Shown here piece after piece: positions 46,361-58,912 of a DNA stretch of 64,000 nt. The first letter of the stretch is position 1. Every line of letters starts with the position of its first letter. Where the stretch lies: NCBI GenBank assembly GCA_037957365.1, contig JARHVA010002374.1, positions 372,001 to 436,000 on the forward strand, written 5' to 3'. The position numbers were made by a program, and so were the translations under genes. Source of the stretch: Torreya grandis. Taxonomy: Eukaryota > Streptophyta > Pinopsida > Cupressales > Taxaceae. The notes under the pieces were generated by a model. It searched no databases, was not told where the DNA came from, and worked only from the letters and a program-made list of their open reading frames with translations.

Positions 46361-46713
46361 ATTATTGTAAGATTCGACAACAATGAATTAGAGCCCATAG
46401 CCTCCAACTAGGTTTCAATAAATAAGTGGGTTGATGACAACATTAAGCCCTTATATCTTACCACCAATATAAAATACATTATTATCAACAACGAGGTTTT
46501 TAGAATGCAAGACAATGTAAATATGTATTATATATTAATTTTTCCATGAACAACATTCAGGTGACACTTAACAATGCCAATCTGGAAGACAACATCAAGG
46601 TCTGCACCACACATGCCACCATCATCACATAAATGACCTCCCCTTTGTCAAAGGGAACACTCAATGATGAAGTGAAGGACACCATGAAAATCATAATAGT
46701 CATGCATAAATAG
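46268..46713 (+). pseudogene. GH17 (beta-1,3-glucanase) relic
   Basis: One frame from 46268 reads LVTLINNNIRIMIILQERYN and LHAFRKSKINIIVRFDNNEL, then EPIASN, a TAG (46409-46411), NKWVDDNIKPL and TNIKYIIINNEVFRMQD. A second piece from 46561 reads VTLNNANLEDNIKVCTTHAT, stop, and SPLSKGTLNDEVKDTMK. These match successive blocks of GH17 endo-1,3-beta-glucanases, including the region normally reading YIAVGNEV with its catalytic acid-base Glu (here IINNEV, Glu retained). In plants these enzymes cut callose or fungal glucans. Stops, loss of the C-terminal half and a frame change at about 46515 make it a relic. Confidence 0.7.
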
Positions 46714-46719
46714 GTAAAT

Positions 46720-47205
46720 TATATATAAATAAGAAAATTCCAATGACCACATCATACACCTATTGGGTTGTATAAATAACACCCCTTGGGTTGCATCAAT
46801 TACACATGTTGTGCTCTTGGTGTTTTGATTGATTAGGGAATAAATATTAAAACCCTGTTTATATATTTTATAATTAACTTATCTTATATTATATCACTTT
46901 AAAATATATATTTCATTTTAATTAAACACCTCAAAATAAAATGGGAAATGAATGATCAAAATACATGAAGAAAAATGTTCTCTTATGTTACTAAGGAAAT
47001 AAATAATTAATTAAACTGAAAGCATTTATATTGGGGTGCCAACCCCAAAGATTCATCTCACATAAAACAAAAATTATGCCAGTTTACTATGTCAATTTTT
47101 ACACCAGTTTATTGCGCTGGTTTTGAAGGCCACTTGTGACAGTCAATAGAGGTATTATGTACAACATGGTAGTTGGTAGTATAGCCTTACTCTGTAATGA
47201 TAAGG
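46720..47205. other. AT-rich, nothing recognised
   Basis: No gene is seen. A near-repeat CCAGTTTA(C/T)T...CCAGTTTATTGCGCTGG lies at 47080-47130. Confidence 0.5.
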
Positions 47206-47209
47206 TCAA

Positions 47210-47640
47210 ATTAATTAAACATCAATGGTAAGGTGGTGTATAATCCTATATGTTGCAAGCAATCGATGTCTTCATTAGCAATCATAGATTTTTCCTAGGT
47301 TTGGGTGAAAAGTGCACAAAGGTCTACAATTTCAACAACCCAAGTTAGATCCAGATCACGAACATTGCATTTCATGTAGTTGGTAGAGGCAAAAACATGG
47401 CATATTCCCCATTTCAGGAGGGCTATGAATAAGGTATTCACACTTACATGACTGCCCAATTCATCTATAAAACTTTCGACCTCCATTAAAGCGGTCAAGA
47501 TCTGAGAGTGTTGGCCTTTGGAAGGGGTTCAAGACCCAGAGAGGTGAAAGTATAGAAGTGATTGAAAGGCACTCTTCTCCATTCATCACTCCAATGAGCA
47601 TCTCCAGCGTACCCTCACACCTAAAATCATCACACATGAG
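47210..47640 (-). other. Coding-like minus-strand stretch, unrecognised
   Basis: A 67-codon ORF (47498-47295) reads ALMEVESFIDELGSHVSVNT and then LKWGICHVFASTNYMK. Open sequence continues past its stop with SMIANEDIDCLQHIGLYTTL. Composition is protein-like rather than random, suggesting a gene or transposon relic. I cannot assign a family with confidence. Confidence 0.3.
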
Positions 47641-47914
47641 CTATGGGTTAATCAAACGTAGTGCATATGCAGTTTATTGCAATAATAGATTACCCAAAAT
47701 AAAATTGTTTTCTCATTAAGATTTTGATTTGATGTTCATCGTGACTTTTTGCCTTCAAATTCAATCAAATTTCTAGCCCAGTTCATATGGTATGCAAGCT
47801 GCATCACATTGATAACATTTTCCAGTTTCACTTCAAATTTGATAAGATGATGCTAAAGCTTTAAAAATTATATACCAACCATTACGATAAGAAATGTAAA
47901 GATCTGCTTTAAAA

Positions 47915-48214
47915 GTCAAAGATATAGAGTTTTTTTTAATTGAATTAAGTTTTAACTATTGCTCAATAGGTACATAGTTCTAATCCCACTGACCTTTGAC
48001 ATGCTTCTACATATGACTGTTGTCATTTATCTACCAAATTATAACGTGTTTAAATAATTTAGGAACACAAAGGTCAAAGATATAGAGTTTTTTTTAATTG
48101 AATTAAGTTTTAACTATTGCTCAATAGGTACATAGTTCTAATCCCACTGACTTCTGACATGCTTCTACATATGACTGTTGTCATTTATCTACCAAATTAT
48201 AATGTGTTTAAATC
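47915..48214. repeat. 158-bp tandem repeat, two copies
   Basis: GTCAAAGATATAGAGTTTTTT... recurs at 48073 after 158 bp. About 142 bp are nearly the same in both copies, with only two or three differences, so this is a recent local duplication. Confidence 0.9.
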
Positions 48215-48848
48215 AAAACTAAGCAAGCACTTATAATAAGAAATAAAATTAACTTAATTTTTAGGCTTTTTTTAAATCTTTTTTAGCATGGATAGTAGAG
48301 ATAAAATAAGCATTTTAAAAGTTTGACTGCCACAACATAATTTTTTTTAGTGTTTACAAGTTAAAAATTATAAGTATTTCAATGCTACAGTCGATGAAAA
48401 GGCAATAATTGGACATTTTTAAAGTGTGTTTTAAAACACAAAGAGCATCATACCATCACCAATAGAGTTTTTCTTTATTTTTTTCCACATTTATCAATTC
48501 ATTATTATTTTTCGCTGCTTTTTCCACTGGTACAGATTGCATGCCAATTTTTAGGCCTCCCATTTGCTATATGTTGACATAAAAAGTTAGTCAGTTGCTA
48601 TGTGGCCTAGTTCGAGCTACTATGCAGGGCAACTAACCTCCTCTAATTTTTGTATTAATATCTTTTTTATTTAATATATAATTTTTTTCATTGTTCTGTA
48701 TTTTACATTTTTTAATTTATATCACATATTTATATTTTTAAAATTAATTCAGATAATTAATCCTTATTTTAAATAAAATTTAATTATCTATAATTGAAAT
48801 ACCATAAAACATGTGTCAACCAGTAAATGCCACGATAAAAATGTTATA

Positions 48849-48900
<52 letters not shown>

Positions 48901-49370
48901 TATATAATATTCATGTATATTATATAATTAATATTTAATGTTAATAAATCGTCACTTTTCCAATATATAAAAATGGTATAATATATAATTAATATGTATT
49001 TTTAAAATTATTATAATACATATTATATAATATTTATATAATAAGAAACATTTACTTTATAAAAATAATATACTACTATATTTATATTTATCATACAATA
49101 AAATTATACTACAATATATTTATTATTTAATTCTTATGAAGACATTTGGATTATACAAAAACCCTATTGTTTTGTTTTAGTATCTTTTCATCCTATTTCT
49201 CCTAAAACACTTTTTGTATTATGAACACTACCAATGATCGAACCCTTAGAAAAAAAGCTAGGCATAATTGGTGCTTGGCTTCATAAGTATTATTTCAATG
49301 TGCATTGGGTAGTGATGGTAAGTGGCAATGACAAGGTATTTAGGTGATGTCATACCCTAGGGGGGAATAT
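48215..49370. other. AT-rich, no gene
   Basis: It contains a (TA)n tract at 48855-48895 followed by A/T-only sequence to about 49130 that resembles 43480-43740 and 44930-45240. Confidence 0.6.
48855..48895. repeat. (TA)n microsatellite
   Basis: About 20 uninterrupted TA repeats. Confidence 0.95.
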
Positions 49371-49439
49371 TCTACACCAAACTCTAATTCAAGGTAATGG
49401 GTGTAATGAATTTACATGCCCTGTACCCATTGTAAAGGG

Positions 49440-50217
49440 GTCCATAACTTACAAGGTGTCTGAAATAAATCTATTCTCATGGAATGCTCTAATTGCATGA
49501 TATGCACATACTAGGTTTTGCAAGGACACTTTCAATCTCTTTTAAGTAATGAACCAAATAGAACAAACCTTCACCAAGTAAGCTTCACTTGTATTTTATC
49601 AACGTGAAGCTATGCAATATTAGTGGATGAGCATTGTAAATACTTCAATGGCATGAGTGACTCTAATTGCATTACACCTACAATTAATCATTATGTGTGC
49701 TTGGTATATAGTCTTGGTTATGCTCACCATCTTGGAGGAACTATAAATTTTATTATCAAAATGTCAATTAATCCTATGGTGATTTTTTGCATGTGTTTCC
49801 TTGATGCCTATAAACCATATAATAATGTATAATTAGGATTATTGACGATAACTCTTCTTTTGGAGCTGGATACTTACGATCTTATATCAAAAATATATGT
49901 AAAGGTGGGGATGTGGAGTGAGGTTCAAATGGTAAGGATTTTTATGCAAGATAGAGGAATTAAAAATATACCTAGGAGTTGTTGGATTGAAGGATATAAA
50001 ATGGTACATGCTTTTTCTATAGGAGATAGAACACACCCATAAACACGAGATCTATGCAAAGCTATAGACATTGTCTTCAGAGATGAATGTAGAAGGATAT
50101 TTTTTATATTCAAGACATGCACTGAATGATGTGGAGGAGGAAAAATGATTATTCCTCTACCACCATATCAATAAATTATCAATTGCATTTGGATTGTTGA
50201 ACACACCCCTTGATGTT
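49440..50217 (+). pseudogene. PPR protein relic, C-terminal (E and DYW-type) part
   Basis: Successive pieces read SEINLFSWNALIA, stop, YAHTRFCKDTFNLF. They go on with CKYFNGMSDSNCITPTINHY and INFIIKMSINPMVIF, then LLELDTYDLISKIYVKVGMW with SEVQMVRIFMQDRGIKNIPR. The last pieces are SCWIEGYKMVHAFSIGDRTH and SRHALNDVEEE with INKLSIAFGLLNT. This is the order of a plant PLS-class PPR protein from its last repeats through the E domain into the start of a DYW domain. Such proteins act in organellar RNA editing. At least five stops or frame changes break it, and the HxExnCxxC deaminase core is not found. Confidence 0.8.
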
Positions 50218-52628
50218 GGGTCTAATATGCCCCATCCTCAGTTCTTCAGATATGAACTCTCTTAGTTCAACATGATTGCTTCATGTGTGTTTCATGGTTA
50301 TATCAAGTATTTAAAGTAATTCCATTCAGTTGACTAGGTTTAGATGATGAATTTATATGCATGACACTTAGTCTCAAAATCTTGATCTGAATATCTATAA
50401 TTTAATGGAATGATCCTAGGTATTTAAATCATGAATGTGAGAAATTGGTCTACAGAGGCGTATTTTAATTAATTGGGGCCTTCATTTGTATGATTAATTA
50501 TGTTCCTAATAATCTTTATATTTGATTTAAAAATGGATTTTTCTATGTCTCATGGTATTGGGGAAGGGCAATGATTTAATTATGTGTCTGGGGAAGGGCA
50601 ATTTTTTGCCATCTGTTGGGAGCCATAAATATCTCCACCACCTCCATTGGATATAAACCATCAAAAACACCAAGTTGTGATGTGTGAAGAGGTGAGTCAG
50701 GTGGTGATGGAGAGAGAAATCAATATCCTACAACATATATGAAGTTAGTGCAGTTGTTAGAATTACGTGACTTGCATCCATTGCAAAGGGGTACATAACT
50801 TGCAATGTGATAAATTATTTGATTGGATATTTTCTATTATCAAGGTTAGATGAGGAAAAAATGAGGATGTTTTGATTTTAGGAAGGTTCCATGTCCGATG
50901 TGAGACTCAAATTAGCATTGTAATGTTGCTGATGTGGAGACAAGACATTGAGGTTTTAAAGTCTATATAGCAGTTTATGTTCATCTACGCTACACATATA
51001 TTGACAACATAATCATACCCATGGAATAAAAGGAAACACCATACAAAAATATCAAGTGGTGTAATATTTCAAAGTGAGTTGGGCAGTGATGATGAGGGGC
51101 AATGACAAGGTATTTCAGGTGATATCGTACACTATAAGGCTCGTATCATACACATGCCTTGACTTCATGGTAATTGTTAGATTTAAATAATTCATAATAA
51201 AGTGTAAATGTTTTGATAGAGGAATCACCAGTTGAGAGAAAAGGTGGTCGATTGGCAACCAATCCTAGTTACCAAGGGACATTGGTAGGTTTAATTCTCA
51301 AGTAGTAAGGGGTGTCCACATCATAAACTTAAAACACTTACAAAAAAAATCAAGAAAAATGAAGTGTTTGGGTTTTATTTTATGGACTATGGACCTTATT
51401 ATTGAAAATTTAAAAACAAATTTGTCTTTTTATCAGTGGTTGAAAGATGGTCTAAAGTTGAATTTACCTTTCTAATTTAGATTTAGTGTTAGTTATTATA
51501 TAGATATTATGTAATATATATTATAATATCTTTGTAAATTAAAAATTAATTATAATATATAAAAATATTATCTTATATAATATATATGAATATTACATTA
51601 TATAATATATATTATTATATAATATACATTCTAATACACTTTTAAATGTTCATATATCAAAATTGTGAAACAAAACCTAATTGGTTAAGATAGTAGAGTT
51701 TGTCGAGCATGAAAGGCCATAAAACTATAGAAAAAGGAAGGTGAACCATACATATTTGCACTGAGAATCATAATGAGCCTAAAAAAATAGCTTAATGCAC
51801 ACTTTAGGCCCTTGAATCTTCTCCATGTTCTCAACATTAGCCTTTTACTCAGGTTTACCCAGATGCTTGAAACATGTCTCTCCTGCATTGAATCTTAAGC
51901 CTAGGGCTTCCACTACATGCTAGCTACCCCTATGAGTCCTAATTGACCATGATCATGCCACATGGTGCAATCATGGGACTTAGACCTTTGAAACATGATT
52001 ACCTTGACCTAATTAAACATGATTCAGACATGTGACCAACTCTCAAAGAGGGGAAAATTCTAATCAGATTAGTCAAGCTTTCATGAATACTTGGTTGATA
52101 AATTTCACCAACTACTTATGGGTCACATGAACCAGTAGATGAGGATCAAATTGTTGAGGCCAAACCAAAATACTTACATAATTTAAATTAACTTAGTAAA
52201 CTTGTGCAACAAACAAAGAGATGATCAGGTTACTTTTTAGTACTACAAATACAATAAGTGATCACTTACCAAAAAAACAAGAAAATAAAATATATAATTG
52301 TTTTGACATTCCTTGCACCCTTAGAGCAACTTATAATCTATTAATTATATAAACATGTCAAGTAATGAAATTGATCATTGAAGCAAAAACATTTATAAAA
52401 GGTTTTGTATAATACACATGGGATACTCATTTAATCTAAGAAGTATGATACTCATTTGATCTAAGAATATGAGATAAATTTGTCATTCATTTACAAATAA
52501 TTGAAAAGTTTCAATGAGAAGTATAAAAGTGTCAGAAGTACATAATATATATGTTGACTAGTATTTAATAATATTTATATTAAAATAATCAATGTACCTT
52601 TCATGCCACCTATATATTGCATGAAAAA
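50218..52628. other. AT-rich intergenic, no assignable gene
   Basis: Short phrases recur (GGTGATGGTAAG/GAGGGGCAATGACAAGGTATTT near 49310 and 51090). A minus-strand ORF at 51685-51888 is unrecognised. Confidence 0.5.
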
Positions 52629-53508
52629 TGTGGCATCCAAACTATTTTTTCTCCAAAACTTGGTAACAACTAAGACCATTCCAATGGTCTTTTCCCACAT
52701 TCCAACATTTTGGGAGGACTTTCACATAACATGGGCATATTGATCCATGCATAGCTCCTGCAAAACATGCATCTCTCCTTTGCCTTCTGATAACACACTC
52801 TCAATTTTTATGCACTCTTCTTTATTGAGATTAGTCTCGGCCCCATGCATCAACCTCACACATGTTCACAGAATTGCATGCCCTAATCGCACTAGAGCAT
52901 AGTCTACACAATCCTCTATGCCCAACTAACTCTGAGTCTCACATGTATTACAGGACATGTTCATAGACTCATGCACCCACACTTGTCTCATCTCCAACAC
53001 AACCACATGTCATCCTATTTTGACCACATGGTTTACCAAGTGGCACTTCCCATCTTGGAATCTATCAATTACTAGTTGGATAATTAGTCACCTTGTACCT
53101 AGAATCTCAATCATCTCCCAAAAAGGAAGATGAAGCATCTTGTAACTATCTTCTTTGTAATCAACAATAGTTGTAGCAAATTCTTGTATTTGTATGTATA
53201 AATATGTAACATATGAATCTGATCAAGGGTTGATACAATCCACAATCAATATCATAAACAATTGTAATGATAGTTAGCATGCTCTACATATCTACACTAC
53301 CATACACAAATTGTACATCATTATATTATTTTCCCTACTCACTCTCATTGAAAAGTTGAATTTTTGTAAGTATTAGTCTTTCACTCTAATCAATGTGTTT
53401 TTTTAGCTCTATTTGAGTCTTTCAGTGTGCATTCAATCTACATAACCATACATGTTATGTCTAATGCATGGTTGTCCCTTGTGCACCTGGTTTTGGGCCC
53501 CTATAACA
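52629..53508 (+). repeat. Probable 5' LTR of a degenerate Ty3/gypsy element
   Basis: It starts TGTGGCATCC and ends CCCCTATAACA (TGT...ACA), with a TATA-like TGTATAAATATGTAAC near 53193. It stands six bases before a tRNA-iMet-like PBS, and gag-like coding begins shortly after. The left end is my best guess. Its 52640-53000 part recurs upstream of all three C2 copies. No matching 3' LTR is visible in the window. Confidence 0.45.
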
Positions 53509-53514
53509 TGAATC

Positions 53515-53526
53515 ATTAATCAGAGC
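53515..53526 (+). promoter_or_regulatory. Degenerate tRNA-iMet-type PBS
   Basis: The sequence ATTAATCAGAGC matches the last eight bases of the common plant PBS TGGTATCAGAGC. Confidence 0.45.
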
Positions 53527-53559
53527 ATATATATTTTATATTTATTTTAGGCCTATAAA

Positions 53560-56500
53560 CATGCAAGAGTAATGAGAGAAATAAGGTATCTCAGTCGATT
53601 TTGTTTCAAACTACCTAGAGGAATTACATAGTAAAATCAAGATGGTTGACTTCCAAAAGTAACTTGAGGTATCTCCAGATATTGAAAGGCTCATTGCCAT
53701 GCACTGAAGGTACAACATGCCAAGTTTTTTTGGCCAATTCCATGAATTGATGTTGCATCTCAACACGATGCCTTCTGATCTTCTTTCACACTTTTTTCAA
53801 TAGTGGTTTCAATAGAAAACCCCCTTTAAATCATAATTCAATCTTGACATTCCCTTGTTCGAAGGTAAAATCAATGCCAAAACATTGGATGCCTAGATTC
53901 AATAGCACGATGCATTATTTTCTTTCAATCACTTCACTAATGCTAAGAATATCACCTCTGTAATGTTGAATATGTCCATTCCAGTGATTCACTAGTGGGA
54001 CAACTTTAGTGCACATTATGTGAAAGACTGTGTTTTGATTGAGTCTTGGAAGACCTTTATTGATGCACTGAAAGAGGAATAATAACCTCTTCATAACTTT
54101 GAGAATGAATACATTAAATTACAATAATTACATCAACATAAAGATCAGTTAGTGGAAGACTACACCAACACATTCCATGACAAATCTACAAACATATGAT
54201 AGAATTTGAGCAAATAACATAAGGTGCTAAATGACATGAATGGACTCTCACATTATATTTTTGTGAAGATGGAATTATTGACTTCAGACACTTTTGGGTA
54301 AGCCTATCACAATGCCACCAAGATCTAATCCAAAGTGAAGATGAAGCATTGTCTCACCTCTTCATTTAACACCATGTGTAAGGATTAGCCCTCATAATAT
54401 TCCTCATTACAACCTTCTGCTTAGAAGCATAACACTTCTCAAAAAGGAAAGTAGCCAAATAAAAGTGCATAGGATTTGAAGGCTCATGTTCCTTCTACTT
54501 TAAATAAAGTCAAGAAGTTTAGTAACAAGTGGTGTCAATATCATCACTCACACAGATGATGACTCTAAATTCCACATGAATAATCCTTGATTTCCTAGTC
54601 TACATCACGTCCCACATTTTTAGATAATACTGATCTAGGTGCTACTTATCTAAGCACCAACACCACTATGTTATAAACCTCTAAAGAGCATGAATGATTA
54701 TTTCACACCAATTTTTGGGTAAAATTTCAACCTCTCCATCTCATCATCGATAGTGGTAACTTGAAGAACATATTTACGTAGGCCATAACATAACACCTTG
54801 GCCTTGCCATTACTGCACATACAAAGCCATACTCATTGGGGTGGCTCTAATAGGGAAGGATATACATGTCCAATGATAATGCACCTTCTAGTAAAAATTC
54901 AAGCCTATAGAGGACACCATCACTTGTGACATCACATCTTTAGAGGTTTGTGACATCTTGTTTAGAAGACTATATTTATATGATCACGAAGCTACATATT
55001 AATCCAAGCCACAATGTTGGCCTATTTGCACACAAGATTATTTATTCAACCTATTTACGTCAATGCCCACAAATAAAGTTACCTTGGTCTCTACTAAGTA
55101 ATGCCATACACTCATTTTTCATGTGTAGAACTTTGTGTTACTCATAATTTTCCTTGATACACCTATGTAGAAGAAAAAGTAAGTTTTATCATCACGTTTG
55201 CATGATCAATGTCATAGTAGAAGTATCTCTAAAATTTATTGAAGAAACATGATGAAGTCTTCATAAATATTGAAGGCCTTCTAATACACTATGTTGTGAA
55301 GCACTGCATCAATTTGGTCCCTAGATCCCCTCTTCCAAACAACCCTCTGTATCACAGATCAGTTTGGGAGAATGATGAAATTTGATGCCAATTATAAGAG
55401 TTCCTTAATCAAGGTAAGATCATGCCTAACTCTTCTCATTTTTGGAGTCTAATAGTCCCTTCAATGAATAAGTATGGGTCTTGGTGTCTCTATATAGACT
55501 TTTGAACACTAAAAAAAATCATAATGAAGAATCAACATACACTACCATGTATTGAAAACCTCCTAGATCAGCTTTGAGGTGAAAAATACTTCACCAAGAT
55601 TGATTTGATGTTAGGTTATTAGTAGGTCCCAGTCCATCTTGAAGATAACCTTTAAGACATGGGAATGATTGTATGAATGATTGGTTATGCCCTTCAGTGT
55701 AACCAACATGCCAACCACTTTCATGCACTTGATGGAAGATCTACTTAAGCCCTTCCTCAACTCCATCATCATCTACATGGATGACATACTCATCTTTATC
55801 AATACTTGGGAGGAGCATGTGGAACATATTGTGCACATCAAACACCTTGAATCAATATAAGTTGAAATCCAACTTAGTAAAGTGTACATTTAGTTCTATG
55901 CAAATCCAATACTCGGGCTACATCATTGGCCAAAAAAGAAGTCACGTAGATGTAGGTAAACTCAAAGTGATCCAATATTGGCCTGCTCCAAATTATGTCA
56001 TATAATTGTAGATATTTTTTTGACTCATAAAATTCTACCATAGGTTTGTCCTTGGTTTCTTGCACATCTATTAGTCACTCAACCAAATAAAATGTGTGAA
56101 ATCTAAGTTTGAATGGACTCATACACAACAACATACTTTGTAGGCCCTTAATAAATGCCTCTGCGTAACACTTGTACTCATAATGCCTGACATACACACT
56201 CCTTCAAACTTGACATTGATGTCTTTGATTATGCACTCGATGTAGTACTCAAGCTTCATGGATATATGATCACATACCATTCATAGACACTGAGTGACAC
56301 AGTGAAAAGGTACTCCAGCTATGAAAAATAATTGTATGTTATTTTCCAAAAAATCAAGTGATGGTGTCACTGCATCATGGGGAAGGAGATAATTGTTCAT
56401 GATGATCATAAGTCACTTTAGTTCTTGTAGACATAAATCAAGTTAGATAATGCACACCACATGAACTGGGTGATTTATATTTAACAGTTCTATCTCGTGA

Positions 56501-57025
56501 TCAAACATGAGAAATGGAAGGACCAAAAGAATCATATTTCCTTAGCTGACTATTAGTTCACTCACTCATCACAATGTGAGACATGTACAAACATAACTTT
56601 ATAGATTAAGGTATCTTTCTATTCAGATAATTTAGAATTCGTAGACACTTACGCCATCCTTGCACAAGTTAAATAAGTTTAGGATTTATACTTGTCTAAC
56701 CAACTTATCTAAAATCTTGGGCACATCTATGTCCCTAGTGTTATATCTCACCAAAGACACATCTGGGAGAGACCTACACCAAGACCTTAGGACACCTCAG
56801 CATGACAAAAACTCTATTAGCATTGTAGTTGTACTTATATTAGTTACACATGCAAATTAATGTGAAGTGCCATATCAAGTGTTGCATTCCTTGCTGCATC
56901 ACCAAACCCATGAATATAAATCTAAGATGTTACACATCTTCATTGATTCCATCTAGACAATGGGAATCTATCAACATGGATTTCATGACTGGATTGCCTG
57001 TAGCGAGATACCAACATGATGTTAT
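53560..57025 (+). pseudogene. Degenerate Ty3/gypsy gag-pol, interrupted by Tat2
   Basis: Gag traces at about 53830-54190 include IPLFEGKINAKTLDA and KDQLVEDYTNTFHDK. Protease-end traces lie at about 54915-54990 (ITCDITSLEVCDILF). RT lies at about 55320-56000, with KIDLM, HALDGRST-like text and the catalytic IIYMDDILIFINTWEEHVEH at 55764-55823. RNase H traces run to about 56500. The integrase start (CHIKCCIPCCITKP, then PSRQWESINMDFMTGLPVAR) ends at 57025. Frames change repeatedly. The YMDD RT and WESINMDFMTGLP integrase style differ from Tat1/Tat2 and suggest a chromovirus-type lineage, although its C-terminal domain is beyond the interruption. Confidence 0.75.
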
Positions 57026-58555
57026 TGTTGACCATTTTTGGTCCAATAGGCCAAAATCGGTCCCCTTCTTTCACTGCTGTTTTGAGCCAGTTCAATTTTT
57101 TGATTTTGCACAAGTCTGGAATTTTCTACAGACTCTGCAGGTGTTTCTATGAACTTTATAGGTGTTTCTATAGACTTTACAGGTAAGTCTTTCAGTAGAT
57201 GAAGAACCAGTTCAGAGAGTGCAAGGTTTTACAAAGATTCTTTGGACCATTAAACCATTGAATTGATGAACCATTGAAGTTGACAAGTGTCAACATTCAC
57301 AGTTTTCTTCCTTTCATTCTGTTATTGAGTAAGGACTATAGTGGGCCCCAAATAAATTGCTAAAGTAAGTAGAGCATGCCATGTGTCATCTTCTGTAGGA
57401 CTCTCAAAAGGTATATAACACTTTTATAAGCTAAGCAGATGCTGCCAGTGTCCTCACCTATTTCATAGTGGAACACGCCACGTGTCACTTATTGAGATCA
57501 GTAGAAAGTGGCCAAAGCAAGCAAGATAGACACGAAAGAATTGCTAAGGAAGATGATGGACTCGAAGACGTCAAATTTGTGGCAAGGAAATAGCTATTGA
57601 TCCTCACAGACTTAAGCACGAACCCAATGAAATTCAAAGGCTTAAGGCCAAAAGAAAGACAAAGCCAGGAAGGGGCAAAAGAGCCAAATGTAGAAACAAA
57701 CAAAACAGTCCAAGTGGCGAAGGAAGGTGTCAACTCAAGGAGTTACCCTAGCAGTTGACACAGTGTCTGTGAATTGGTCATCAAGAGGCAAGGACAGGGA
57801 ATGGTGTGACCCATTTTTCTTCACTTTGCATTGATGAACAGACAAGTTGCGTGAATGCCTTGAAGGAGTGGTCTTGTTTGCAGACAAATGATGCAGCTTG
57901 TGTTCTAAACGCCTGAAGTCAAAACAAGAGCAGACACAGCATTATGTATCAAGCGGCTTCCTCTTCCCAATGCTTAGAATGCACATGGGCCACTTGTAAA
58001 AGGGTGCCAAAATTCTTTTCCAAAGGGGGTGCCCTTTGTTCTCTCTTCTCTATATATATTGTAACTTCTCATTTTGAAAAGGATATCTCTCACATTGTAA
58101 GGTGAAGCCCTGCCATTTTTCACCGAGAATCAATAAGATACACATTTTTTACCTCTATTCTAGTTGGATATATTTCTTAGTGCACCTGAGTATTAGTCTT
58201 GTGTCCAGTCATTACTTCTTAATGCTTTTATAGGGTTGACACCAATGAACCTGGTATATACAGAGCATTGTTCCTGCAGGTGATAAGAAGAGTTGTTCCT
58301 AGAGCGTAAAAGTAGAAGGAGATTACTAGACAGTGTGCTCTTCTTATAGCACCTATGGTAAGTCCTTTTATTGTGTGTTTCCATTAAAGCCTCCTTATCA
58401 AGCTCTCTATAGTCCGGTTCTTTCACCAGTTAGAGTGTATGTATGTGTTCTTGTGGTTCAGAGTGTGAGTGTGAGTAGACCAAACTTGTTTGGTGCATCA
58501 CCCTATTAGATAAGGTTCTATTTTTTTAGCATCCTTCTCCCTTTTCAACCCTCCC

Positions 58556-58595
<40 letters not shown>

Positions 58596-58758
58596 CAACT
58601 TACTGGAATAATTTAGATGCATCAAAGGGAGCTAGCCCTTATCTAGAGACTCTTCCCCATGTTTTTTCATGCCCACAGGCAAGAGGGGAGTTTCCATTGT
58701 GACGTGTGGAAGGAAGGAGCGCAACCTCCTGTCAAGGGTGCAATCCACTGCATCAACA
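57026..58758 (+). repeat. Tat2 5' LTR
   Basis: 1733 bp from TGTTGACC to GCATCAACA. It shares ends and some internal phrases with the Tat1 LTR, for example GGGTGCAATC near the right end, but it is well diverged and lacks the dense GGTTCA cluster. A TATA-like CTCTATATATATTGTAAC lies near 58048, and AATCAATAAGATAC near 58128 is a possible poly(A) signal region. Confidence 0.8.
58558..58593. repeat. (TA)n microsatellite in Tat2 LTR
   Basis: About 17 TA repeats, at the place equivalent to those in both Tat1 LTRs. Confidence 0.95.
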
Positions 58759-58761
58759 ATT

Positions 58762-58781
58762 TTTGGCATGCCCGGTGGGAC
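58762..58781 (+). promoter_or_regulatory. Tat2 primer binding site
   Basis: TTTGGCATGCCCGGTGGGAC follows the LTR by about three bases and differs from the Tat1 site at two positions. Confidence 0.7.
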
Positions 58782-58912
58782 TCAATTTTTTACACTTAGT
58801 AAAGTCTCAGGATTGATGTTGGTCCTATTACAGCAAAATCAACCATTTTTAGTATCTGGTGACTCCACTAGTAAGAGCTTCAGTTTGTGATCAAAGACTA
58901 GTCTAACCTCCT

